In this document: in pieces, positions 25,862 through 34,208 of the stretch
Numbering within the stretch: the stretch's first letter is position 1
Layout: the number at the start of each line of letters is the position of its first letter
Assembly: GCA_963749115.1 (NCBI GenBank)
Contig: CAVVLP010000006.1
Location: forward strand, 32,160 to 96,159
Length of the DNA: 64,000 nucleotides
Direction: 5' to 3'
From: SZUA-36 sp963749115
Lineage (GTDB): Bacteria > Pseudomonadota > Gammaproteobacteria > Xanthomonadales > SZUA-36
Notes under the pieces: generated by a model
What the model saw: only the letters and a program-made list of their open reading frames with translations
What the model was told of the DNA's origin: nothing
Database searches by the model: none
Position numbers and translations under genes: made by a program

Positions 25862-26068
25862 CTAGGCGTCAATATCCGGTATCAGTTTGGATTCCAGTCG
25901 TGTAATCCAGTCTTTGAGCTTCAATTTGCGTTTTTTCAAACGTCGCAAATGCAGTTGATCCTGACGCGGGTCCAGGGCCATGCGATTGATCGCCAGGTCG
26001 AGGTCACGGTGCTCTTCACGAAGCTCAAAAAGTAATTGCCTTGTCTCTGAAGTATCTTCCGATTTCAT
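25862..26068 (-). CDS. DUF465 / YdcH-family small protein
   Basis: Small charged helical protein of 68 residues. The family pattern is clear: LREEHRDLDLAINRM, then LRRLKKRKLKLKDWI. DUF465 proteins are widespread in proteobacteria with no settled function. Start ATG 26068. It is convergent with plsB, whose recovered reading frame overlaps it, so the border between the two genes is uncertain. Confidence 0.85.
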   Translation of the reverse strand: MKSEDTSETRQLLFELREEHRDLDLAINRMALDPRQDQLHLRRLKKRKLKLKDWITRLESKLIPDIDA

Positions 26069-26219
26069 GAGTTTCTGATCTCATATAGACTTCTGTGGTT
26101 CACTATAACATTAAGGAACCTCTGATTTATTCTGAGCGAAGTAGATTGTGATTCAAAATGTTCAGATTCGAGGCAACTCAAGAGTATCCAAATTTATTCA
26201 TACTGGGAGAGTTTGATCC

Positions 26220-27326
26220 ATGGATCGAAGAAAATTTGTAGCTGCCGCAGGCCTGGCAGGGGCAACCGGGCTGTTGAGTGCTTGTGGAAAACAGACCGGA
26301 TCACAGGCCGGATGCGTGAATCAAACCGTAACAGAGAGTTTCGAATGGAAGATGGTCACTTCATGGCCACGTGACTTTCCGGGACTGGGTACCGGGGCCA
26401 GCGGTCTGGCCGAATCCATCAATGAACTCAGCAACGGCCGTCTGAAAATCAAGGTCTATGGTGCTAACGAACTGGTGCCGGCGTACGAGGTGTTTGATGC
26501 TGTTCAACAAGGCACTGCAGAAATGGGCCACAGTGCCACTTATTACTGGAAGGGCAAGGCATCGGCAGCACAGTTTTTTTCAGGTATACCGTTTGGCATG
26601 ACAGCACAGGAATTGCATGGCTGGATTTACTATGGCGGTGGGCTTGAACTGTGGCAGGAGGTGTATGCAACCCATGGTCTCGTGCCTTTCCTCGCAGGCA
26701 GTTCTGGTCCTCAGATGGGCGGTTGGTTCAACCGCGAGATCAACAGCATTGCCGATATCAAGGGTCTCAAAATGCGTATACCCGGTCCCGGTGGTGAAAT
26801 TCTCAAACGGGCCGGTGGAACACCAACCAATATCCCGGGTGCTGAACTGTTCACGGCATTACAGACCGGCACCATCGATGCAGCCGAATGGGTCGGCCCT
26901 TATAACGACCTCGCATTCGGTCTGTTCAGGGCCGCCAAATACTACTATTACCCGGGCTGGCAAGAGCCCGGATCCGGGCTGGAATGTATGATTAACCAGT
27001 CAGACTGGGACTCACTACCGCAAGACCTGCAAGCCATCGTAAGAGTAGCCTGTCAGGCCGCCGTCCTGGATAGCTTGTCTGACTTCACTTATAACAACGG
27101 TGTGGCTCTGAAGAGCCTGCTTGATGAACACGACGTTGAGTTGCGCCGCTTTCCCGATGAAGTTCTGAACCGGCTACGCACCATCAGCGATGATTTTATG
27201 CGTGAACTGTCAACTGAAACGGAATTGATGGGGCGAATCTATAACTCATTTCAGGCCTATACGGACATCGTCAGACCCTGGACAGCCATATCTGAACGCG
27301 CTCTGCTGAACCTGCGTCAGGAATAA
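26220..27326 (+). CDS. dctP: TRAP transporter substrate-binding protein (DctP/TakP type)
   Basis: Periplasmic binding protein of 368 residues. The N-terminus has both a twin-arginine start (DRRKFV) and a lipobox-like LLSAC, so it is exported by Tat and perhaps lipid-anchored. The core is close to 2-oxoacid-binding TakP proteins: MVTSWPRDFPGLGTGA, ELVPAYEVFDAV, EMGHSATYYWKGK, LKMRIPGPGGEILKRAGG, EWVGPYNDLAFG and YYYPGWQEPG. The conserved Arg in RIPGPGGE is the usual carboxylate ligand. The likely substrate is a monocarboxylic or 2-oxo acid. It converges on dctM with a 10-base overlap, and no dctQ is present. Confidence 0.92.
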   Translation: MDRRKFVAAAGLAGATGLLSACGKQTGSQAGCVNQTVTESFEWKMVTSWPRDFPGLGTGASGLAESINELSNGRLKIKVYGANELVPAYEVFDAVQQGTAEMGHSATYYWKGKASAAQFFSGIPFGMTAQELHGWIYYGGGLELWQEVYATHGLVPFLAGSSGPQMGGWFNREINSIADIKGLKMRIPGPGGEILKRAGGTPTNIPGAELFTALQTGTIDAAEWVGPYNDLAFGLFRAAKYYYYPGWQEPGSGLECMINQSDWDSLPQDLQAIVRVACQAAVLDSLSDFTYNNGVALKSLLDEHDVELRRFPDEVLNRLRTISDDFMRELSTETELMGRIYNSFQAYTDIVRPWTAISERALLNLRQE

Positions 27327-28690
27327 ATTGTTGTTGGAAGCCATGTCGCCAACTCCGGCCATAAGACCAACAGGCCCAGCATCAGCAGTTGGATCACTAT
27401 GAATGGGATCACACCTTTATAAATCGATGAAGTCGCGATCTCGGGCGGTGCTACACCACGCAGGTAAAACAGGGAAAACCCGAATGGTGGCGTCAGAAAT
27501 GACGTCTGCAAATTTATTGCAATCATGACACCCAGCCAGACTGGGTCGATACCCATGGCCAGTAATACCGGGCCGACGATCGGGATGACCACGTAGGTGA
27601 TCTCGATAAAATCCAGAATGAAACCCAACAGGAAAAGCGCCAGCATAACAATCAGCAGGGCCCCGGCCTGCCCGCCCGGAAGGTTCGTCAGCAATGACTG
27701 AACGTATTCATCACCGCCATAGCCCCGAAACACAAGGCTGAACAACGAAGCGCCGATCAGGATCATAAAAACCATCGCGCTGATCCTGGCCGACTGGTAA
27801 ACAACCGCGCGAAGGGTTTCGATCGACAACTGCTTCTGTTTCAAAGCCAGCAACATGGCGCCGGTCGCACCCACTGCTGCTGCCTCGGTGGGTGTTGCCA
27901 ACCCCACCAGGATGGAACCCAGCACAGCCACTATCAGCAACAGGGGTCCGGCCAGCAGACTCAGAAGTCTGGGCAGCGAGACATCTTCGCCTTCTTCCTG
28001 CTCAACTGCCGGCATACTTGATGGTTTCAAATATGCCATGAAAGCCAGGTACAGCATGTAAAGACCCACCAATACCAAACCCGGCAACAATGCCCCGGCG
28101 AACAACTCTCCAACTGAAATCGTCTCGGGACTAAATATACCGATATGCAATTGTGCCTGTTGATAGGCATTGGAAAGCACATCCGCGAGCAGTATCAGGA
28201 CGATCGATGGCGGAATGATCTGGCCCAGCGTCCCCGCCGCACAGATGGTGCCGGTGGCAATAGATGGAGCATAGTTATGCCGCAGCATGGTCGGTAAGGA
28301 CAGCAATCCCATGGTAACCACTGTGGCGCCGACAATTCCGGTACTTGCGGCCATCAGGGTACCCACCAGCATAACGGCCAGACCCAGTCCTCCCGGAACC
28401 CCGCGCATCAATTGTGCCAACGCCTGCAATAATTGGTCTGCGAGCTTTGAGCGCTCCAGCATGACCCCCATGAAAACGAAAACGGGCACGGCGATCAGTG
28501 TCTCATTGGTCATGATGCCAAATATGCGACTGGGAAACGCACTCAGGAAAGCCGGATCAAAAGTACCCGTCATGATACCAATCAAGGCAAAAATAAGTGC
28601 AACACCCGCCAGCGTAAAAGCCACCGGAAACCCGGCCAGCAGTGAGAGACCGGCAGCAAGAAACAAACCCAGGGACATCAGGCCAGACAT
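27317..28690 (-). CDS. dctM: TRAP transporter large permease
   Basis: Large membrane subunit of a TRAP transporter, 457 residues with about twelve hydrophobic helices. Conserved features: FPVAFTLAGVALIFALIG, VPVFVFMGVMLERS, AASTGIVGATVVTMG and the ICAAGTLGQIIPPSIVLI segment. It uses a sodium gradient to drive uptake together with a DctP and a small DctQ subunit. It is encoded opposite to dctP, their 3' ends overlapping. The 513 bases upstream of its start hold no DctQ frame, so the small subunit must come from elsewhere or be lost. Confidence 0.9.
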   Translation of the reverse strand: MSGLMSLGLFLAAGLSLLAGFPVAFTLAGVALIFALIGIMTGTFDPAFLSAFPSRIFGIMTNETLIAVPVFVFMGVMLERSKLADQLLQALAQLMRGVPGGLGLAVMLVGTLMAASTGIVGATVVTMGLLSLPTMLRHNYAPSIATGTICAAGTLGQIIPPSIVLILLADVLSNAYQQAQLHIGIFSPETISVGELFAGALLPGLVLVGLYMLYLAFMAYLKPSSMPAVEQEEGEDVSLPRLLSLLAGPLLLIVAVLGSILVGLATPTEAAAVGATGAMLLALKQKQLSIETLRAVVYQSARISAMVFMILIGASLFSLVFRGYGGDEYVQSLLTNLPGGQAGALLIVMLALFLLGFILDFIEITYVVIPIVGPVLLAMGIDPVWLGVMIAINLQTSFLTPPFGFSLFYLRGVAPPEIATSSIYKGVIPFIVIQLLMLGLLVLWPELATWLPTTIYS

Positions 28691-29203
28691 ATCGATGATT
28701 TTCTATACAGGAAGCGAATGGAAGCGATTGGGACTTTATGTGAATTATTGCAACGGCTTAGGTTTTTATGCCTCAAAAACGCATAATTTCCAGTCACACA
28801 TCTCCGATCACGCCTCCACAATCGATTTTTATGCACAAGTTGAGTCACCAAATAAAAAAACATGAGCTTAATGCATTTGTTGATATAAAATTATGCAAAA
28901 CATATTGTATGTGTTTGTTTTTTATTATTTTTCATAGATTCAACGCTCGAATCGAGGTTCAGGCAATCTTAACACGACGGTTACGGCTTACTCCCAACAC
29001 AATTTTACTCACAGAGTTATCCACAGAACGGGCACCCGTAACACCTGACCAGTATGACCGGCGCAAAAAATCACGACTTTTACTATCGGTCATGACCAAT
29101 AAATTACCGTTAACCGGTGTCAATCGTTTTCAGCGTTGGTTCAAACGTTTACAATATGTCGCTTTCGTGTTGCCTTTTTGGCAATCGCTCACAGGACTGT
29201 TTC
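28691..29203. other. AT-rich intergenic region before argS
   Basis: No believable gene is visible in either strand. The stretch is AT-rich in its middle and serves as divergent promoter region for dctM and argS. A perfect DnaA-box 9-mer TTATCCACA lies at 29017-29025 with a near match TTACTCACA at 29006-29014. Two sites alone do not make an origin. Confidence 0.5.
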
Positions 29204-30964
29204 TTGAAAGAACACATTGAAGAATTATTAATTCAGTCTCTCCTGCACCTGATACGTGATGAGCTATTAAGCGCAGATTGCGAAATCACGCCTCAATTGG
29301 AGCGCACCCGTACACCCGAACATGGTGAGTTTGCCTCAAACATCGCCATGGTACTCGCCAAGCGCGCCGGTAAACCTCCCCTTGAACTGGCGCAAATGAT
29401 TGTCGACAAGATGCCACCTTCGCGGCAACTTAACCACGCGGAAATCGCCGGCAAGGGGTTCATTAATTTTCATATGAACCAGGTTGCCCTGACCACCGTC
29501 GTCAAGGATATCCTTTATCACGGCGACAGTTATGGACACGTACCGCTGCATCCAGGGCACGAAGTCACCGTTGAGTTTGTTTCTGCCAATCCGACCGGAC
29601 CCTTGCACGTAGGCCATGGCCGGGGTGCCGCTTACGGGGCCAGCCTTGCAAGCATCCTCCAGGCTTCAGGCTACCCGGTTCAGCGCGAGTATTATGTCAA
29701 TGACAATGGCCGGCAGATGGATATCCTTGCCGTCAGCGTCTGGTTACGCTACCTGGAACTGTGTGGCGAACAAATTCGTTTTCCGGAAAACGGTTACCGC
29801 GGTGACTACATCTACGATATTGCCCGCGAAGTTCGTAAAGAAGTAGGTGATAAATGGCGATTTAAAGGGCATGAAGTCACCGATGGTTTGCCACCTGATG
29901 AAGATGAGGGTGGCAATCGCGAGACCCATATCGATGCTTTCATCGACCGGGCCAGGGAATCACTGGGGCATGCGGGTTACCTGGTTTTCTTTGAGACATC
30001 AGTGAATAGTATTCTCAACGACATTCAAAAGGACCTGTCGGACTTTGGAGTTCATTTTGATCACTGGTTCAGTGAAAAGGAGCTGGAAGACAGCGCCGCA
30101 ATCAGGCGTGCCATTGAACGTCTTGAGGAAAACGGACACCTGTACGTAAAGGATGGCGCAACCTGGTTTCGCGCATCCGAACTTGGCGACGAAAAAGACC
30201 GCGTTATCATCCGTGAAAATGGCCGTTCGACCTACTTTGCATCCGACATCGCCTATTTCCTGAACAAAATGGAACGTGGTTTTAAAAAGGCCCTTTACAT
30301 CTTTGGTGCCGATCATCACGGTTACATGGCGCGATTGAGGGCAGCTGCTCTTGGATTGGGTGAAGATCCTGACCGTCTTGAAATATTGCTGGTCCAGTTT
30401 GCCGTGCTTTACCGCGATGGCGAGAAAGTCTCCATGTCTACACGTTCCGGCCAGTTCATCACCCTCCGGGAATTACGGGAGGAAGTTGGCAGTGATGCGG
30501 CCCGGTTCTTTTACGTGATGCGCTCGCACGAGCAGCACCTGGATTTCGACCTTGACCTGGCCAAATCCCGGACCAATGAAAACCCGGTTTACTACATCCA
30601 ATACGCGCATGCGCGAATCTGCAGTGTTTTCCGGAACCTCGAACAAACGGATGAAACACACAACCAGGCCATCGGCGAAGCCGCACTGAACCTGTTAACC
30701 GAGCCCAACGAGACCCTGTTGTTGCGTGCCCTGAGCCGTTACCCGGAAGTTATTGAGTCTTCCGCCCGTTTACGTGCTCCACATCAGCTTGCCCACTACC
30801 TGCAAGAGTTGGCTACCGAATTCCACGCCTATTACAATTCACATCAATTTCTTGTTGATGATGAAAACATCAGGAATGTGCGATTGAACCTGATACTTGC
30901 GACGCGTATTGTTCTGGCCAATGGCCTGGCACTGCTCGGAATTTCAGCACCGGAAGCAATGTAA
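29204..30964 (+). CDS. argS: Arginyl-tRNA synthetase
   Basis: Class I synthetase charging tRNA-Arg, 586 residues, normal length. The N-terminal Add1 domain is followed by the HIGH-type motif in PLHVGHGRGAAYG and a degenerate KMSKS (EKVSMSTRSG), and the DALR anticodon-binding domain ends the protein. The best start is TTG 29204, giving LKEHIEELLIQSLLHL in line with the family. An upstream frame to 29117 is open but not conserved. The SPOR protein follows after one base. Confidence 0.95.
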   Translation: MKEHIEELLIQSLLHLIRDELLSADCEITPQLERTRTPEHGEFASNIAMVLAKRAGKPPLELAQMIVDKMPPSRQLNHAEIAGKGFINFHMNQVALTTVVKDILYHGDSYGHVPLHPGHEVTVEFVSANPTGPLHVGHGRGAAYGASLASILQASGYPVQREYYVNDNGRQMDILAVSVWLRYLELCGEQIRFPENGYRGDYIYDIAREVRKEVGDKWRFKGHEVTDGLPPDEDEGGNRETHIDAFIDRARESLGHAGYLVFFETSVNSILNDIQKDLSDFGVHFDHWFSEKELEDSAAIRRAIERLEENGHLYVKDGATWFRASELGDEKDRVIIRENGRSTYFASDIAYFLNKMERGFKKALYIFGADHHGYMARLRAAALGLGEDPDRLEILLVQFAVLYRDGEKVSMSTRSGQFITLRELREEVGSDAARFFYVMRSHEQHLDFDLDLAKSRTNENPVYYIQYAHARICSVFRNLEQTDETHNQAIGEAALNLLTEPNETLLLRALSRYPEVIESSARLRAPHQLAHYLQELATEFHAYYNSHQFLVDDENIRNVRLNLILATRIVLANGLALLGISAPEAM

Positions 30965-30965
30965 T

Positions 30966-31559
30966 ATGGCAGTCAAACGCAAATCAGCCGGTAACCGTCG
31001 TGGAGCCAAAAGCAAAGCCTCAAGAGGCATCCCTGCATGGTTCTGGTTGCTCGGAGGCATTCTGATTGGATTGGGTGCCGCAGTCTTTTTGATGGTAAGA
31101 GGGTATTTACCGGATATTCAGCAACATTTACCCACGCTCGACAGCAAGTCTGCCGAACCCGATCAATCCGCTCTCATCGAAGAAGAAATTGCCAAGCCCA
31201 AGAAACCGCGCTATGATTTTTTTACGGTTTTACCGGAAATGGAAGTCGTTGTTCCTGAGCAGGAATTGAGCCGTAAAGCCGATAAGACCGAACCGGTTAC
31301 CAATTCATCAATCTCCTCTGTCCAGGACCAGTATATTCTGCAAGCGGGTTCATTCCGCAATGCAACGGATGCCGAACAAATGAAAGCCCGGCTAGCAATG
31401 TTGGGCTCAATGGCGACCGTTCAGAAGGTTACGGTTAATGGTCAAACCTGGCACCGGGTGCGAATCGGACCTTTCCAGGGTGCTCGCAAGGCCGACGAAA
31501 TACGCCGCATGTTATCCGACAACAAGATTGATACCCTGGTCATGAAAGCCAACCCCTGA
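30966..31559 (+). CDS. SPOR-domain membrane protein (FtsN-like)
   Basis: Bitopic protein of 197 residues: a basic cytoplasmic N-terminus, one transmembrane helix (about 24-44), a variable linker and a C-terminal SPOR domain (about 120-195; YILQAGSFRNATDAEQMKA and VRIGPFQGARKADEIRR). SPOR domains bind denuded septal peptidoglycan. The argS-neighbour position and layout fit the FtsN-like division protein found next to argS in many gammaproteobacteria, though the short FtsN activation motif is not obvious. Start ATG 30966 lies immediately after the argS stop. Confidence 0.85.
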   Translation: MAVKRKSAGNRRGAKSKASRGIPAWFWLLGGILIGLGAAVFLMVRGYLPDIQQHLPTLDSKSAEPDQSALIEEEIAKPKKPRYDFFTVLPEMEVVVPEQELSRKADKTEPVTNSSISSVQDQYILQAGSFRNATDAEQMKARLAMLGSMATVQKVTVNGQTWHRVRIGPFQGARKADEIRRMLSDNKIDTLVMKANP

Positions 31560-31589
31560 AAGCCCCCAGCCTGACTCTCCCCCGCTCCG

Positions 31590-31651
31590 TTTAGGAAATT
31601 TTAAGCGGAGGTTAAGCGAACGTTTAGAGTGATTTAAGCGCAGATTAAGCC
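31590..31651 (+). promoter_or_regulatory. Six 11-bp-spaced TTAAGCG direct repeats (OmpR/PmrA-type operator)
   Basis: Heptamers start at 31590 (TTTAGGA), 31601 (TTAAGCG), 31612 (TTAAGCG), 31623 (TTTAGAG), 31634 (TTAAGCG) and 31645 (TTAAGCC), exactly 11 bases apart each time. Direct repeats at one helical turn are the binding mode of OmpR/PhoB-family regulators. The TTAAG-N6-TTAAG pattern resembles PmrA/QseB/ColR boxes. A -10-like TATGGT (31661-31666) follows ten bases later, as in PhoB-type activated promoters. The target is probably the secreted-protein gene at 31859. Confidence 0.65.
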
Positions 31652-31858
31652 AGCCGGCGTTATGGTTGAACCGTGTTGTGAAACGCTGTAGCGATTCACC
31701 TGTATCGATTCAGACCGTATACCAGTTTGAGTCGACGGTCGTGCGTTGGAGATGTTATCGGGGAAAAGCCATTACTGACAGATGAGATGTCTGGCGAAAT
31801 TGGCTTGAATTGGAGATAGATGTATCTATTGTCTTAATTTTATTCAGGAGATGATCGT

Positions 31859-32356
31859 ATGAAACGTTTAATGATACTGAGCCTGGTGTTCCTTGGAATA
31901 TTGTTCATCGCACCGGCATGGTCACATCATGCAGCGCAAGGCATTGTGTCTGATGATATCTGGCAGATGATAGACGGTTTGCTGGAAGATGCAGACAGCC
32001 CGCATCTGACCATTGATTTTGACGATGTCATGGATTCCATGGGTGTTGCCGACGTCCCTGGCGGTGGTGAGTACTGTTCCGGCAGTGCCGATTGCGGTGG
32101 CAGGTTACTTTTAGTGACCAGTATCGTGGTACCCACCGAGTACGCCGATGATTACTTGGTTTACGTCGATTTTGCCGTAGCTGATAATAGTAACCGTGCT
32201 CCTTCGGGTAAAGTAAGCAGTGGAAGGGCTCTCACCCTTGAAGTCGTAACAGAAGATCTGGAAGGTGGATTGACCGAGATCATCTTGTATGAACCTATCG
32301 GATCAGGCCGGAGCCAGGATATGGACGACGACCTCGCGCCCAAAAAAAGACCTTAG
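31859..32356 (+). CDS. Small secreted protein of unknown function
   Basis: Exported protein of 165 residues. Signal peptide about 1-22 (hydrophobic core, then APAWS), mature protein starting HHAAQG. It is strongly acidic, with one cysteine pair (EYCSGSADCGG, about 78-84) that may form a disulfide. I recognise no family. The gene stands alone, preceded by an array of regulator binding repeats and a leader of about 200 bases, so its expression is probably signal-controlled. SD AGGAGA lies ten bases before ATG 31859. A hairpin at 32417-32440 lies between it and the convergent Bat operon. Confidence 0.7.
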   Translation: MKRLMILSLVFLGILFIAPAWSHHAAQGIVSDDIWQMIDGLLEDADSPHLTIDFDDVMDSMGVADVPGGGEYCSGSADCGGRLLLVTSIVVPTEYADDYLVYVDFAVADNSNRAPSGKVSSGRALTLEVVTEDLEGGLTEIILYEPIGSGRSQDMDDDLAPKKRP

Positions 32357-32416
32357 CCCGAACCAGCAAACCCGGGTGATGCAATAAGCCATACCATGGG
32401 TTGTGAAGTAGCCCTG

Positions 32417-32440
32417 ACCGGCACTCTCGAAAGTGCCGGT
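32417..32440. terminator. Hairpin between convergent genes
   Basis: Perfect nine-base stem ACCGGCACT/AGTGCCGGT with loop CTCGAA. No T-tract follows on either strand. It separates the secreted-protein gene and batD, so a bidirectional, weak or Rho-assisted terminator is the likeliest reading. Confidence 0.4.
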
Positions 32441-32480
32441 TGGGACATATCATAGCGAGTCGTGGAGGGTATTTCGCCAG

Positions 32481-34202
32481 CTAACGGGCGTACAGGTCCG
32501 GTTTCTCGCCAACGTCGCTTGTTTTTGATCTCCCTGCCGAGGCCTGCCAGGCTTTGAAAGCCCGCCACAGTGGTTCACCCTTCCACGCATCTGCGGCATG
32601 ATCGGCAAACCCGTAAATATCAAGTTCTGCAATTGCCGCCTGCAATGCTGTATCACCACATGCGGCACCGAAATCACGCATACTGCCGCGTTGCTCCTGC
32701 GGTGCGTAATTCCTGATCCATTGAGCGAGGTCTTTGCGTGCAAAGGCAGCTTCGCCTTTCTGGCAAGCCTGTTGGAAACGCTTCAATAGTTCTTTCTCGT
32801 CGGGGGAATCTGACCCGCTTGAACCTGCCGGTACTGCATTCACCGCAGCACGCCGGAAATAGAAAAACAATGTCAGTAACCACAATGCAGCAAACGCAAC
32901 GGTGCTTATCTTCCACAAGATTGCAAAGGCCGGCGCAGCGGCACTTTCGGCCGATACACCCCGGGGAATATCATGTATTACACCTGCTGTCGGAGGCGGC
33001 ATTGTGGCCGACGGACTCAACTCGGATGGCAGAACATTAACCCGGTGCTCCGGCAATACGGCGGTGCGTTGTTGGTGTGTGACAGTATCCCACCAGTCCA
33101 GCCTGATCTCCGGCAATACCAATTCACCGGGTTGTTCCGGTACGATGGCATATCGGAATTCCTTATGACCCAACACCCATTCTCCATCATCACGACTGAT
33201 ACCCTGCGGTTGATCCGGGTATATACGGGTCGTCGGTAATTCCGGCCACACGGGCTCTTCCAGCATGTTTTCTTCCAGCCCCATGGCATCGACAATGACG
33301 GTGCGTGTTATCGGTTCACCAACATGCAGCTTTTCATTATCTGAAATTTGCTGCGACAGGGTGATACGCCTCGCAGGCAACCAGGAATCCCCCGTGAATG
33401 AAGCGGGTCGCGGACTGATTTCAAGTGTCAATGGCTCACTTTCAACCTGCACCCGCCGACCACGTACCGTTGGCTGCCATAAGCGGTCCGACGGTCTCTC
33501 GATCAATCTTCCGCTGAGTTGCATGGCCGGTATGGTCAGCGTGCCGGAGCGTTCGGGGAAAATAGCATAACGCCTCTCCAGTACACGATAACGCTCGCCA
33601 TTTCGATCTGACTGGTACGGAACTTCATCCAGCAGACGCACCGAAGCCTGGGCAGGCGCAGGTGGGTTGATGGCGGCTTCCGTCAGGTTCGCCTGGTAGA
33701 AAATTCTGACCATCAGGCTAATTTGTGACAGGACGTAGTACGGTCCCTCTTCGGGTTGTACGGTCACCTCGATAAAAACCGGCTCGGCACTGCCAGGTGC
33801 GAGTACCGGTGCTGCTGCCACCTTTAAAGTCAGCGGATTTGAGCTGGCACCGGGAAACTTTAAAGCGGGTATCGACAAATTACCCTCCCGCTTTGGCTCA
33901 AGCGTGATCACCAGGCGGACACTCGCAGTCTGGGTTCCATTCACAAATGACATCTGGGTTTCGGAACGCCGGTTCAGTACATCGAAATCCGCCTGTAAGA
34001 CCGAAAAATCGGAATCCAGACTCTGGTTTGTATCGCTGGTCTCTAAAATCAGTGTGACCGTTTCACCCACAACCGCATTGTTACGATCCAGTTTGGCCGT
34101 GACACCTGCAGCCTGGGCCAGCGAATAGATCAGTAATAAAACCACGGCCAGAACCAGCTTGCTGAGCCGTTTGTGTACTTGATTAAAAACCATCTTTTCC
34201 AT
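32481..34202 (-). CDS. batD: BatD-family protein
   Basis: Membrane protein of 573 residues with a signal-like N-terminal helix (ending AQAAG), a long periplasmic beta-rich region of Ig-like repeats (about 35-420) and a C-terminal transmembrane helix (about 437-457) with a cytoplasmic tail. This is the architecture of BatD (oxygen-tolerance) proteins. It is the last gene of the MoxR/Bat operon, six bases after the BatB-BatC gene. BatD is thought to form a membrane complex with the VWA proteins BatA and BatB; the exact role is unresolved. Confidence 0.85.
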   Translation of the reverse strand: MEKMVFNQVHKRLSKLVLAVVLLLIYSLAQAAGVTAKLDRNNAVVGETVTLILETSDTNQSLDSDFSVLQADFDVLNRRSETQMSFVNGTQTASVRLVITLEPKREGNLSIPALKFPGASSNPLTLKVAAAPVLAPGSAEPVFIEVTVQPEEGPYYVLSQISLMVRIFYQANLTEAAINPPAPAQASVRLLDEVPYQSDRNGERYRVLERRYAIFPERSGTLTIPAMQLSGRLIERPSDRLWQPTVRGRRVQVESEPLTLEISPRPASFTGDSWLPARRITLSQQISDNEKLHVGEPITRTVIVDAMGLEENMLEEPVWPELPTTRIYPDQPQGISRDDGEWVLGHKEFRYAIVPEQPGELVLPEIRLDWWDTVTHQQRTAVLPEHRVNVLPSELSPSATMPPPTAGVIHDIPRGVSAESAAAPAFAILWKISTVAFAALWLLTLFFYFRRAAVNAVPAGSSGSDSPDEKELLKRFQQACQKGEAAFARKDLAQWIRNYAPQEQRGSMRDFGAACGDTALQAAIAELDIYGFADHAADAWKGEPLWRAFKAWQASAGRSKTSDVGEKPDLYAR

Positions 34203-34208
34203 TCCTGG

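Noticed and set aside
29006..29025. Replication origin suggested by a perfect DnaA box and a near match
   Set aside because: A single 9-mer is expected about once in two such windows by chance; no dnaA, dnaN or DnaA-box cluster is present.
28768..29220. 150-codon frame upstream of argS, possible DctQ remnant
   Set aside because: It lies on the opposite strand to dctM, lacks the four hydrophobic helices of DctQ and overlaps the argS start.
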